Assembly (NCBI GenBank): GCA_001692895.1
Contig: KV748221.1
Coordinates: 1,219,056-1,283,055, forward strand
Length of the DNA stretch: 64,000 bases
Direction: 5' to 3'
From: Cenococcum geophilum 1.58
Taxonomy: Eukaryota; Ascomycota; Dothideomycetes; Gloniales; Gloniaceae
Under the pieces are notes generated by a model. The model saw nothing but the letters and a program-made list of their open reading frames with translations. It ran no database searches and was not told the origin of the DNA. Made by a program: the position numbers and the translations under genes. The first letter of the stretch is position 1, and every line of letters starts with the position of its first letter. This document shows, piece after piece, positions 39,501 through 51,830 of this stretch.

Positions 39501-39974
39501 CCGCAAAGCGACCGCATCATGACGCGCTCGCGGGCACGCAACAGTAAGCACTTTGTTCTTACTTCCAGCTCTGTTCCCCTGACGCCGTACCCCACAGACC
39601 CAGACCAATACACGCTCGTCCCCGCGCCCCTCAAAATCCTCAAAGTCCTCGTCGAAGAGCTCCTCTCCGCATCCGGCGCCTCCCGCGCCATGGATGCCGC
39701 CGCAGCCGCCGAGCTCGCCGAAGAGGGCTCCGACGACGGCGACTGGGAGGACGAGCCTAACGTGCTGGACCTGGGGCTGGGGACCACGAAGGCGGACCTG
39801 ATGGCGCTCACGGAGGATGGGGTTAGCGGCGTGGGCGGGTTCCGCCAGCGCGACGACGAGACGCAGGCGTATCTGGTGGGCTTCTTCAGGGATGCGGCGG
39901 CGAAGCCCGGGTTTGCGGAGGAGTTTGCGAGTCTGACGCCCGAGGAGCAGGAGAAGTTGAGGGCGATGAGTTAG
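36592..39974 (+). CDS. kap114: Karyopherin Kap114 / importin-9
   Basis: Importin-beta family nuclear import receptor; in yeast Kap114 carries TBP and histones. Exons: 36592-37401, 37457-38671, 38748-39319, 39422-39543, 39598-39974; 3096 bp, 1031 aa, the family's usual size. The N-terminal importin-beta domain is clear (LLSATQSSSEGPRKAAEAQL, ASHDSVPLNTRQAALLCLK, IANADFPDEWPDLLPKLMHL), followed by HEAT-repeat helices throughout. The C-terminal part has a conserved ending: VMTRSRAR-type basic segment, NPDQYTLVPAPLKILKVL, an acidic stretch (EEGSDDGDWEDE) and QAYLVGFFRDAA. Intron 4 is 54 bp with no stop in frame, so keeping it would add 18 residues. Start at 36592 (MEEQLVQLLSATQ) rather than 36520. 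Confidence 0.93.
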
Positions 39975-42600
39975 GAGGGGGTGAGGGGCTAGTGGGCTCT
40001 GGGCTGGGACTAGGGTTGGGGCTGGCTGCTGCTGCTGCTGCGATCATGACTTGGGCTAGGGCTGAGGTTGCGAGGGCGAGGAGAGACAGATGGATGGGTG
40101 CGGTTGCATGGTTTCGCTTCATCAGCTTTTTTGTTTTTCCTGGACGGCACGTCGTTCGTCGCGTTTCAGCGCTTTTTTTCTCTTCGTTCCCACATTTACT
40201 CCCACCACCTTCACCGCCACACCAAGATGTTTCTGCGTTTTTGCATACTGAGGAGTTTTGTGGATGCTGCTACAAGGCAGAGCGAGGTGGAGTGGGTGGA
40301 GCGGTAAAGAGCGTGCATAGTTGGGCTATATAGACTGGGCGAGTAAGAACGAGGGAAGGGGGGCGGGGTGTGTGGCGAGAGTGAGAATCAAAACCGGAGT
40401 TTGATTTGTAGGCTTAGATTGGTTGTAGGGATGTGATAGTGTTCTACGCCGTGCTGTGGTGTTAGAGGTAGAGCTGGTTATTCAAGTATCCGGGAGCATA
40501 TCTGCGCAAGATGCAGTTCAGGGTGTGGATCTGGCGAAAAGGTCTGCGAATTCAGGGGGCCGTAGAAGCAGATATCAACCGTGATACGCATCGATCAAAT
40601 GTAGACGTCGTTTCGCGAACACTAGATGAGATGTATCCCTGGATCTGAACCAGTATATCACCAGAGTTAGTCTTGGACTTTGTGAGGTAGATAGGAGAGC
40701 TAAATTTCAATGCAAAGAAGCCTTTCATTGACTTCAGCGAGCTAACTAATCAAAGACTCATTAATAGTCCACCGATTGAAAATTTGACGGCTGCCTGAGG
40801 TGTGAATCACAACCGGGGGTTTCTGATCGGAGCATCCGCACAGAAATTCGACCGTTTTACAGATATATGATCGAGATATCAATAGCAAAATCAACCATTT
40901 ATTGGAGCGGTGTGAGTACGGGGCAGTCGGCGCCCTCGTAGCGTATTTTCAACTGCGAGACATCAACTCTAGCCCGCAAGCGCACGGAGCGAATGATGGC
41001 GGCTCCAAAGGGCCGGGACGCGTTTCCTATGTCAAGGAATCGCGTGAAGATGAGCTTAGTATGCTTGAGACGGTCTCAATGGAGGACTGTCAAAGCTGAT
41101 ACGCGATCATAAGCGCTACCTGCCGCAAATAGGAGGTCGGAGAGAAAAAGAGACATGGGTATGGGCATGATCAAGATCTTCTCCTCTGTGCGACGTAAAG
41201 GGAAATATTAGGCAGCAGCAGCGGTGAAGGTAGCGTAAATGGAAGAATGAAATGAAATGTAGTTATTGGACCTGGGTGTTATGAGCACAGGGCAGTGTGG
41301 CTTGAAGAAACGAGGAGATAATTTTCAAGACCATGTTCAACCAATCCAGAGGGACGAACCCCACGAACGTGCTCGAGCAGGGAATACGAGTGTGCCCGAT
41401 GGGCAGTTATCAGTTGTTGGGAAACATTTTACTAGGCGGAAAACTTGATTTGGGGTGTTTTGGTAGTTCTTGAATTCAATACGCGGTCAATCAAAGAGAA
41501 CAGCTTCCAAATAAAAGTTATGAAACTTTAGGAAAATGAGGCAGCGGCAATAGCTGAAGGCAATGACGTTAAGGAAGCCTGATTGTCCTTCACTGCGCGT
41601 TTCGATAGAGCTGAGCCAAGCCACTCGACGTGGACTCATCGAACCAAAACAGCCGCGCCCAAGGCTGAATCCGGTGAACGCCACCGAAGAATTGAGATTC
41701 GCATTCAGCGCAGGACTTCTCTTCAGGCTCCTTCGAATGACTGATTCTCGAGCAAGGTGCACCCTAAAACAGCCTGTGACTCAAAGCATCTGAGTCCTAC
41801 AAGAGAGATATCTGGGATATTCGTCGTCATCCACGGCGTATCCGTCCGAAGTGTTTCTGGACGTTCACGCATGAGGGACCTATCGGTCTGAAAGGTCACC
41901 GGACAAGATTTCTACTGCCCCTGACATTAGAGAAAGTGGGAAATGCATCGAAAGCGAAGGAGCAGACTAGAAAATGACCGAAGATGTTCAGTTCCTTTGA
42001 TTTGATGCTGTCACATGTGGTTTAGCCGAATGAAAATTGAAATATGATGGCGTGTCACTTTACGTTAACACTCGCTTGCCTTTCTAATGTGACTGGACGT
42101 TACAGGAAGCCCTGCGACAAAGGTCGACTTCCTTTGAAGAGGCGTCCGGAGAGGTTATAATCCGTGATTCGCACCGGATCCCCTCAACAGACTCGTCGTA
42201 ACCAGTGTGAAGTCGAGATAACTGTCAGGCAGTGGATTGCCACCGGACTTGCGCAAGATCGCCACCAGCGACGCCTCTTTGTTATCCCAATGAAGGACAA
42301 AAATCGGTGGGCCACGTGATCGCGATGCTGCCCGAAAAAAAGTATGAGTCAACACCTGAACACAGCCACAGTCGATTTGAAAGTTTCACCTTTAATTCGA
42401 CATCTCTGAATTATTTTGGGCGACAACCGAAGAGCGCACGCAGGCTAGCAGCCGAATGCATGCTCAGCCTGCATCGTCATGGCCGAGCAAACGTGGCCTG
42501 CCGGATCTTCCGCTATGGACGCAGCTTGCTAGACGCAGCGAATGCCTGGCCAAAATTTCCAAGATTCCGTCATTGCGCCTCGTAGGGCTTGGTCAGTAGA
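39975..42600. other. Long region without recognisable genes (first part)
   Basis: It starts with the importin 3' flank (a CTG-type run near 40028-40040). All open frames are under 120 codons and lack family motifs. Base composition is moderate with no RIP signature, so this is not part of the AT blocks. Nothing else could be supported. Confidence 0.5.
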
Positions 42601-44793
42601 TAGCGGTAGACCAATAGAAACAGTATGCAGAGGAAGCACAGCAAAAAAGAATGGGGGATCAGATACAGGTTGACCGGGAGCAATGCGCAAGATGAGTTGT
42701 CTTTTGTTGTGGTATGGGATTTGAAAATTCCAAAGTGGGCGGTGGTGGACGGTGATGACCATCAGGCTGGGTGCGCTGGGACGGAAGTAAGAAGAAGGTT
42801 CCGCGGATGGGTTTTGGTGGGTTTGGGCCAATGACAACAAAATGGAAGCCAGCCAAGTGACAATATTGTTGTGCGTAGCCAAGAATTACAGTGCAGCAGC
42901 GTTGAGCGCTAGTTGGATAGGCTTAATGCAGCGATTGATGGCGCTCCGTTTTAGCCAGTCAGACGTCCGGTTACTTGCAGTGCGGTTCAATATTGCTCCT
43001 TCAAGGATAGCAGCTTGACTCTGCGGGAAGATCAAATCCCTGCAAAAGCATGCGTCGTTGCGTTGTCCGTGTGCATCGTCGAATCACCATCGCGCGTCTG
43101 CACGACGAGACGCAGCGGTGGGCCTTGTCTACCCCTCCGTCGCTGCTGGTAGAGTTGAATTGAGAAAACCGCGAGATGAGAGGGGATGGCGCTGTTCAAT
43201 GCAGAAATGCGGTAAAGAAACACAGCATGAACCAAGCAAATATCACAGCAGATCCTGAGACAGGTTGAGAAAAAATTTTCGCTCCCGGAAATTGCTGGCC
43301 CCCATACGAGCAGGATGCGACGCCGCGACAAGACAGAGTGCGGCTCAGTTTAAACGGTGACAGGGCTTCCCTAGAATCCCGTCCGTGCCAGGTGAGTCCT
43401 TAACCTTGGGGACGCCATCTTCATTCCAGCGTTTCGGACAAGAACTCTAGGCGGCCGCTTGCCGCAACGACAGTGCCAGTGTAGATGGAGCGCTTTGACT
43501 CTCAACAGCGCTGGTCTTCTCGATCCGTTGGAATAAGTGGCTCGTCCGGAGCAACTCGTCCAAGCTGAGGAAGCCCCCCGCTTGCGAGCGCGGCCACTCA
43601 AATTGTCCCTCGGCTCCCGGAGAGCATGTCAAATGGATGCAGGGACCAAAGTGCGACCCCCAAAGTGCGACCCCCAGCAAGAGAGGTGGGTCGTCGCATG
43701 GACGAAATAGATAGCATGACGGTCGCAACGAAGCACTTTCCTAGAGCGTGCTGAAGGAAGGCCTCGCCGCGCAAAGGGGGGACCAGAGGCAAACCGTAGC
43801 ATGAGTCGTTCGCAGCTGGAGTCCCCCTCGTTAATATTGGCCGGGTGGCACACGGCGAGGAGCTTGGGGGAGTACAGCAGTACAACGGAGGTAACGCTTA
43901 CAAATTACCTATCAGGGAGAAGTAGCGAGTGGGAACCAGAAGACCCTGGAGTGCGCCAGAGTGCACCAGAGCGTTCTGCCACCTTCCACTAGGGGACTGT
44001 TGTGCCTATGGGAGTGCGTGTATAAAAATAATAGCGAGGGATTGTTTCGTACTTTACGCACAAACAGAACGAGAATATAACACGGCACGTAACAGGGTGG
44101 GCGTAAGGCATCCTTTCAACCCAAATAATTTCGCTTGGCCCTGGGCCACACACGCGGCAGAGTCAGAGCCTTCTCTCAAATGACGACGACCAGCAACAGC
44201 GGCCGCAAATCTCGGTCTCTGACTGCGCCGACTTATGAATAGAAGGGCCAATTTGGAGTCACCTTTTAGTCCGCCCCATAGATTAGGCTTTGCGATCGAG
44301 AGTGTCAGGGGTAGGGGGTCGTCGGTGAGGTTGTGGCTTGTTTGTGAGCACAGGGGACTTTCCACCAATAGCAGGGCTGAGTGTGGGTACCGCCGTCGCT
44401 TGCGCACACCCAAAGACTATTTGTACCCTCTCCCTCCCTGCCCTCCTGTGCCCTCTTCGAGCGAGCAACTTTCAACATTGTATTAGCAAGCATTTGACCA
44501 ACGACTTCGTTCACCACGCTTTCTAGGATCTAATCACGGATCCTTCCAGCAATTTCCAGTTGCCATAAAAACGAACAACAAATGTGTGGAAGACAGAAAC
44601 AGATTTTCCCTTCTTCCTCCGCGACAGAACCGCCCTCTTCTACCTTCACCTTCACCCGCGCTCAAAGACACACCCACTGTTTGCAGTCGCCACGGTGACA
44701 GGGCCGCGCTGCCTGATCGAGTTTCGTCTTTCTCATCTTTTTTTCGATATTTCTCAATATAATTTTAAGGCGCCGCGTGGTGCCACCGCATAG
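42601..44793. other. Long region without recognisable genes (second part) and leader of the 44794 gene
   Basis: No coding family was recognised. A 14-bp unit CAAAGTGCGACCCC is tandemly duplicated at 43647-43674. The last 200 bp before 44794 are pyrimidine-rich (about 44610-44760) and probably form the promoter and leader of the next gene. Confidence 0.5.
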
Positions 44794-46023
44794 ATGAATT
44801 TCCCACCTCAATACCCCACCGCTCCTCCGGGCTATATGCCCTACGACTACATGCGAACTCCTCCAGTGTCTCCTTCACCCGGAGCACATGGCTACTACTC
44901 GCCTCGATACTCTGTTCATACCGCGACACCATCACCTCGAGGCTCACCGAAAACACACGCACGACGAGCAAGCCAACAGGAACCCACATATCCCTTCACG
45001 TCACCACGCATGCCTCAGTACTATCCGGGCTACTCGTCACCGCGATACTATCCTTCGCAACACGCTACGCCGCAGCGCAACCCCGACTATGTAAGTAATT
45101 TCGATCGTACTCGAACCAGAAGTCGGCGTTTTCGCGATGTGGACGGCACGCCTCTCAAGCACCGCTCCTATTCAAGCAGCAAGCATCGTCCCTCGCAATC
45201 GCGACACGTGCATGTCGTTTTCGACGACGATTACGACTATGTCTATGACAATCATGTCTATGACAGCCCGCCGCCGCCGTACGAACCGTACGAATACTAT
45301 GAAAACTACGGAGGTGCTGATCACTATTATTCTTACGATCAGGTCCCAATCTACACCGAAGCAGAGCCTACGCCACACCGTTCCCGAGCCCGTCGCGCCT
45401 CCCACTCGAGCCGACCTCAACCTTCGCCACCCAAGCAGCGACCAGCAACGGCGAAACCGACTCCAAAGGCAACAGAGGAGGACGCGCGTCGAGCCGGTAT
45501 TCCAGCAGGCTACTCCTACAAGAATTGGGACCCGACCGAGGAGCCTATCATGCTATTGGGTAGCGTCTTCGACGCTAACTCTCTAGGCAAGTGGATCTAT
45601 GACTGGACCGTCTTCCATCATGGACCCGCCACACCGCTATCCGAGATGGCGGGCGAACTATGGCTTCTCCTCATCCAGCTCGCTGGCAAAGTCAAGCGTG
45701 CAGAAGAGTGTATGCCGAAGATCCGAAAGACCGAAAGCAAGGAAATGGTGGAGGATTTCCTGGACAGCGGCGAACGCCTGTGGGTTCGCTTCGCTAAATT
45801 ACTCAAAGTCTGCGAAGACTACATGTGGAAGGCCGCTAAGAAGGAGAGCGGCGAGAAGAAGCCCGTGAGCATGGGCAAGAACAGTGGATGTGAGTTTGTT
45901 GACTCAATCTTCGGAAGAGACCGGGAGTTGGAGAAGACGGAGAAGTTGATGACTGGTATGCGTCTTTGGAGCATGCGGTTCGATGCGAACTGCGAGGAGA
46001 TCTTGCGTTATCCTTCTGCCTAG
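44794..46023 (+). CDS. Conserved fungal protein of unknown function
   Basis: Intronless, 409 aa. Residues 1-235 are low-complexity and probably disordered: Pro/Tyr/Ser-rich with SPR repeats, a Tyr/Asp-rich patch (DDDYDYVYDNHVYDSPPPPY), and basic Arg/Ser stretches. From about 235 a compact domain follows: AGIPAGYSYKNWDPTEEPI, LLGSVFDANSLGKWIYDWT, ELWLLLIQLAGKVKRAEECM, ERLWVRFAKLLKVCEDYMW, and SMGKNSGCEFVDSIFGRDRE. I know this C-terminal region as widespread in ascomycete proteins, often labelled 'vegetative cell wall protein gp1', a name taken from low-complexity similarity. There is no signal peptide or membrane segment, so a cell-wall role is not supported. Function unknown. Confidence 0.85.
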   Translation: MNFPPQYPTAPPGYMPYDYMRTPPVSPSPGAHGYYSPRYSVHTATPSPRGSPKTHARRASQQEPTYPFTSPRMPQYYPGYSSPRYYPSQHATPQRNPDYVSNFDRTRTRSRRFRDVDGTPLKHRSYSSSKHRPSQSRHVHVVFDDDYDYVYDNHVYDSPPPPYEPYEYYENYGGADHYYSYDQVPIYTEAEPTPHRSRARRASHSSRPQPSPPKQRPATAKPTPKATEEDARRAGIPAGYSYKNWDPTEEPIMLLGSVFDANSLGKWIYDWTVFHHGPATPLSEMAGELWLLLIQLAGKVKRAEECMPKIRKTESKEMVEDFLDSGERLWVRFAKLLKVCEDYMWKAAKKESGEKKPVSMGKNSGCEFVDSIFGRDRELEKTEKLMTGMRLWSMRFDANCEEILRYPSA

Positions 46024-49000
46024 ATGGTTGAACTGGCGCTGGCGCTGGCGTTTATGGTTGGCTTGTTTGGTCGATTTTACTGGACTCTCACCTTTCCTGC
46101 TTGTTTGCTTACTTGCTTGATTGCGAGATACCACTTGCTGCGTTTTCGTTTCTTGCTTAATTGTAATTCTGCAATCCTTTTTTTGCTTTGGGAAATGATC
46201 AAGACTGTACTACTAGGTTCCGATGACTGGGAAAAGCATATGCATTGGGCGGCGGCTCTCTAGCCATCACATCACAGGGTCACTTGGAGCATGGATCGAT
46301 GAGGTTTTTTCACATGATTGTCTCTTTCGAGTCATCGTTCAAGCGGTCCTTGCATTTGCGAAACGCTGGGTTTACGACGGTCAGGAAAAGTTTTCACTGC
46401 GAAGGATATTCCCCCTTTTTTTTCTCAACGGTGGTGCGTCTGGGCTGGATTCAGATTGGTTTTTGGGGGTGTGTGGGAAATGGGTTTGACATTTCAGAAT
46501 TACCTAGAACTGGATTTCAATACATCCATTGGGGCTGCAAAGCCAAAAATCTACACTTCTATTCGTTACAATACTTTGAAAGCTGCCTACTAGTGACTCC
46601 TATCTTCAGTGCTTTTTTGATCCGTTGTGTGAACGATACGTTTTTTCCCTCACCCTTTTTTCGCCGCCCCCATCTTACCAAATTTTTGACTCTCCCTTAC
46701 GCCCGCCGCATNGCATGCGAAACACGTTAAGGAACAGATGGAAGGTGAATCTTCACCGTGCGACCCACCCATCACGATACGGCAGTTAGGCTGCAGCAAC
46801 TGAGATTCGCGGCCCCTACACCCTCAGGGCCAAGCCCGGTGCGTGCTCCGACAGAGAGACATCTTCACACTTTCTGCGCGCGCCAGCGGTGTCACCAGCG
46901 CCCCGACCTCCAGTCACTCGAAACATATCCAACAGCACCTCGGCGGCGCTTCTAGGCCGCTCGCGAGGCTCTACTGGTGCGACAGGGTCTCAGAGGAGCT
47001 CAGCCCCCAGCAATCAGCCCTACCATTGCCGCGCTGAAAGAAGGCAGCCTGCAAGTGCGGTCCCGCGCGCATGGAAGCACGCATGGAAGGATACGCAATA
47101 CGATTATGAAGGCTTATGCGGCGGGCGGATGGGCGGGCTGGCTGGCGGCTCGGGTTGTCAGCTGCAAGTCACGACGATGGTGAGGAAAGGGATCAGCCTT
47201 TCGGGGCTGGAGAGAGCGCGGCACAGAGCGAAGCAGAGACGCGAAACGAAGCAGAGCAGAGAGACGATCAGGGCGATCGATACGGTGCGCGTTTTTGCCA
47301 TTCGCAACACATTAATGTCAGTGCAACGATGATGCCCGTGGGGAGTTAGTCCAGTAGCAGACGTTACTTTTTTCAGGATTGGGAGGCCTCCCACGCCGTT
47401 GGTACTACTCCGATACACCATGCTCTGCCATAACTTGCTTTCTAATCTTGGGACGGGCTGGGCATGGTGGTGGGTCACTCCACGGACTTTGTGGGAATCG
47501 ATATGTCACTGCATGGGGCTCCAATATTTCTGGGTCATTACTAGGATTGGCATTGACGTTGGTGGTGTGTGGCTCATTACAAAGCCCGTCCAGTTAATAA
47601 TTGCCTGGCATTCTCCGACACCATAGGAAATTTATATTAATGGAACCAGTGAGCAGGTTTTGACAGCTTGCTTGGCGATTGTTCTGCTTACGGGGGCCCT
47701 TGCATGAGCGTGCAGGCAGCAACACGGCAAATGCATTCCAAAGATATTTTGGCCCTCCACCGGGGATCTTGCGAAACGCGAGGCAGAAAAGGCAGATTGG
47801 CCGTCACAGTCGCACGCGGTACCCCTGGGGCGAGCAGCGCAGCAGGCAACAAGCGGGAGAGCACGAGCCGATCAGTGTTGCCCGGCGTCCGCGCTTCTTT
47901 GCATTCTGCACACGCCTCTCCCGGCCTCGTCTGGACCAACCCCCTGCGCACGCTGCTGATTCGACAATTCCAGATTCCTGTTTGAACGGCGTGAGAGATT
48001 GTGCCCTGTGACATCTCCAACACCAGATGACTTAGCTGTGCCTTGAAGTGACAGTCTTTGCGACCGTGGGTGCCCGGCCCAAATCCCAGTATACAACTCT
48101 ACCTCGCGCCGAGGGAACTGGCAGCCCGCCAGGACCCGGCCTGACTCGCCTGTAGGTCTGACTCGCCTGTAGACGTTCCGGAAACTACCACACCCTCACG
48201 ACTCGTTCTGCGTTGTTTTTAGACGGTAACAGGCGATCACCGCCTACCCCTCCGCCCTTGGTCCTGCATTCGCGGTCGCCGCTTCCGGCGATTCGCAGCC
48301 GTTCGCATGATACCCGCCCTGGGGGACCAATTACGAGCGAATTGTGTTTCAAAACGCTTTCTTGTTCCCTCCATCGTGATTCACGCAGGCAACATCACAT
48401 CTCGCCAACCACCGCCCTCCGTCCTCGATACCTCCCAGCCCCTCACACCCCTCCTTCTCAGCCCCCAAAATAGAGTCCGCACGCTCCGCGAGCCGCCGTG
48501 CCCGCGCCTCCCATGTGCCAAACACCCCTCCCCCCTCCTTCGCTTCACGCACGAGTAATCAGCGCGAGAGAGCAAGATGGACGGCCGAAAAGCTGTTCCG
48601 GCTCGGCCCTACAGGCCGAAGAAACGGTCAGGCGGACAACCTCGCTCTTCTTTTTGCGCGCCCATCGAAGCGCCCATCGCCGTGATGCCAAAACACCGAG
48701 CAAAGGAAGCGCCATGTGCAGTCCCCAATGGCCAGCGGGCGCCGTCAATTGGGGGGGGGCCGCACGGCAGGGCAGCGAAAAACCGGGCAGCGAAAAGCAA
48801 AGGTATGGCTCACACCAGCAGCAGCAACCAGCCAGCACCAGCACCAGCAGCCAAAAAAAAAAGCACGCAAGAAAATGCTCCGGAACCTGCCTGTCATAGT
48901 TACGCGAAGACGGTGCGGGCAGTTTTGACGACGCCAGGCCACGCCCCTCTGCTGCGGAGCGTGCCAGTATCGGGCGAGGTGCTTAGGCGAACGGGAGGTT

Positions 49001-49750
49001 TGCTGGGGGTTGGTCGAGCCCCGGCGGGGTTCGTGGGGCCCGGGGTAACCACGTGTGGCGGGGGCGCTGATCTGAGAAAGGTCGGCAGCAAACTGCTTGC
49101 GTGCAGCGGGAGAGCAGGCTGCGCAAGTGGGTGTGCGATGGGCGCTTCTGCGGGGCGTTTACAGGCAGAAGTCGGTAAAAATGGTAAAGTCCGTGAACCC
49201 AGGCCCGTTTGGGGTTGGTGGATGCGGAGCGCTCAGCGCCCAGCGCTGAGCTTGCATGGGGTGTGCCTTTTTTAAGCTTTGGTTACCATTACGGACTACA
49301 CGATTACGGCATGCAGGTATTGAACGCGGTGTTAGGAATGGTTGTCAGCTTTTGCGACCAGCCTCAATCTGTCGTTGCTGCATCGGGAAGTGAGGCGAGA
49401 GGGGCGCTGATGTAATGGCGGCTGACGCTCAACGTCGAATGGTTGTGGCGTCTTGCCAGCGAATGCGTGTTCTGTACGATACATTAATCTTCGGTGAGCG
49501 AGATGCTGGTGCTGATGCTGATGCTTATGTTGGATCGATATGTGGCTTGATTTCGAGAAATGGGCCCAGATCTACTTCCAAAATGGGCACGACGTGATTA
49601 CTTTTATGGGAAGGAGACTCACGCAACGACCGCAATTGATGAGATAATCCTGTGGGCGGCCACTGGAGTGTCTTGCTCCTAGTTACCATATTGTAGGATT
49701 CTAGCTGCAGGAATCGGGGTAATATCAAACATGTCCGGGCATTACCAATC
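46024..49750. other. 3.7-kb region without recognisable genes
   Basis: It starts with the 3' flank of the preceding gene. Several GC-rich frames of 60-230 codons occur on both strands (the longest is 48577-49275 plus), but they are Ala/Gly/Arg/Ser-rich, overlap each other and resemble no family. It contains one N at 46712 and a perfect 9-bp hairpin at 49231-49251. The right edge changes to AT-rich sequence at about 49.75-49.95 kb. Confidence 0.5.
49231..49251. repeat. Perfect 9-bp hairpin
   Basis: GCTCAGCGC and GCGCTGAGC are separated by CCA. No T-run follows and no gene ends here, so a function is not supported. Confidence 0.7.
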
Positions 49751-50230
49751 TTATAGAGAACTCTATTTCAATTGCTTTGTGCGTTCTCAAAATCATGTTA
49801 GGCGTGGGTTGGTCAGCCCCCAGCTTGTATTAGGATTAATAATTTGCATGTAGATGTCAAATAAATTGTCAATGCCATTTTGGTAGTCCTCCAAAACTGG
49901 TGTGTGATTAATACAATATGTTAGATTACATCGAGCATTGGTGTAAACTATATCTAGGTGCGCTACCTCTTTAAGTTTAGCGGGGCCCTAGTACCCGTTT
50001 TTAGATCACTCCTTCGCTTAGCCAACCGCCGCTTTTAACGTCAATAAACTTCTGCCTCCATTATATCCTTGCTGTAAGGTCCTACCCTTTATACCCTATA
50101 CCCGCTCCTTAACACTAAACTTCTAATTGTAACTAATACTAGGAAGCCTTTTATAGAGGCTCTAAATTGTTAATTAATAGTATTTCTAATAATCTACTAA
50201 TTGTATACTAATTTCCTAACTAGGTATAAT

Positions 50231-50310
50231 ACCTACCTACCTACCTACCTATCTATATCTACCTGTCTATACCTACCTATCTATACCTACCTATCTATAC
50301 CTACCTATCT
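50231..50310. repeat. CTAC/CTAT microsatellite at retroelement target site
   Basis: The ACCTACCTAC run degrades into CTATCTATACCTAC units. The repeat resumes after the retroelement (58287-58320), so the element inserted into it. Confidence 0.9.
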
Positions 50311-50315
50311 GTGCC

Positions 50316-50736
50316 TGTTACGGACGCTTTAAGTACAATATTACGACTACTTGGAGAAGAGTTAGAAGAAGCTAGTTGGTTAATATAAGCACGGTCTAGA
50401 ATAGAGCCGGTAGAGCCATATGACGAAGAATAGTAAGCGAGTTATATGACATGCTATGTATTAAACGAGAGGAATAAGAGGAACTTACGTACCTTATATA
50501 TAATACGTATATTATATATAAGAAGGATTTTATAGGAGTACGGTTGTGTATTTAAAGGACTATAGTCCCTACCTAGATAGTTCCTTCCTTATAGTAATTC
50601 TTAGAATATAATTAAAGTTAATCTATTAGGCAACCACTCCATTAGTTATTATTACGTTGTTAACTTAATTTGCATTACCTACACATCTAGCCTATTAACA
50701 AGCCTATTGTAGTACTTACTATAAGGTTTCATTACA
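50316..50736 (+). repeat. 5' LTR of the right chromovirus
   Basis: This 421-bp LTR is preceded by the target duplication GTGCC. Its sequence matches 57861-58281 with transition-type differences. The bases after it (from 50737, TAATTACTACC) are where the primer-binding site should be, but RIP prevents naming the tRNA. Confidence 0.95.
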
Positions 50737-51782
50737 TAATTACTACCTAGTTATAGTATTAAATACAAGAAGTTAAATAACATGCTACCAAAAGCAGCCA
50801 CTATAACGCTATTAACGGCGGCAACTACTTTAAGGTTAGGAGGTGACACCAATATAGCAGATACTGACTTATAATAACCTGTGACGGTTAGACAACTATA
50901 AGAGATAGTTAACCAGTTAATAGAAAATAATATAATACTTAAATAAAGGATTAACGGGATAGGGGTAGTAAAGATTAAATTACCTTTAATCGAGAGATTC
51001 TTAGGAAAGAGATTAAAGCTTAAGGGATTTCTTATATAAATGCACTTTAAGGTAATATAAGAAGGAGCAAAGCTACTAATATCTATAGATCGAATAGCGT
51101 ACGCAGGGCTATTCCTGTTAGGAAGGGCGCTTAAGTGGTTTAAGCCCTACCTTATAGAAATACAGGCGAATGGAATAACAACCACTAACTAAGAGGTGCA
51201 GTTTATGTTCTTAAGTTAGGAAGGATTTATAGAGCGACTTATATAAATGTTTAGAGATTTAGAGGCAGTAACCATAGCGGAAAGAAAACTCTAAGATATT
51301 ACGCAACAAACCTTAGTAATTAAGTATATAATATAGTTCTAAACGCTAGCTATATAAGTTAAGTGGAATAATAAGGCTTATAGCATAGTATAAATAAGGA
51401 CTTAAGGCTAAAGTCTAAAACGTAATTATCCTAATAAAAGATGCGGATACCCTAAAAGATTTAATAGATTAAGCGATAAAGATTAATAATAGGATCTACT
51501 AAAGGGAATAGGCCAAGCAAGGCTAGGATAGAGTTCTATAGTTATATAAGACGCAAAGTACGTAACAACTAAAGCTAAGTTAAAAACTATGGTATGGCGT
51601 AGAGCTAATAGACCTAAGTAGTATTAAAGAAACCTATAAAAGATGGAATAAGAAATTATAAAAACCTAGAGGTTAAGGATCTAGTAATTATAGGACTAAG
51701 GAACAAAGGCTAAACCAGGGATCTTAGTAGTAGAAGATGTTTAGGCGGACTTTATAGTAAAGTTAGTGGTTTAGAGACGGAG

Positions 51783-51830
51783 CTTATATAAATTGTGGGA
51801 AATAAGGTTATTTCGCGAGGGATTATAAAG
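51783..51830 (+). pseudogene. Gag zinc knuckle relic of the right chromovirus
   Basis: Reads A-Y-I-N-C-G-K-stop-G-Y-F-A-R-D-Y-K. The frame of the CCHC knuckle is clear, with first Cys, His and last Cys all changed to Tyr by single transitions. Confidence 0.8.

Noticed and set aside
49231-49251. Hairpin as a transcription terminator
   Set aside because: No T-run and no gene end beside it; intrinsic terminators are not expected in this kind of genome.
48577-49275. Open frame of 232 codons
   Set aside because: Ala/Gly/Lys-rich, overlapped by other frames on both strands, no domain and no plausible splice partner.
40000-49700. tRNA, rRNA or snRNA genes in the long gene-free stretches
   Set aside because: I looked for tRNA B-box-like GGTTCGAATC patterns with matching arms on both strands and found none that folds; a covariance-model scan would be decisive.
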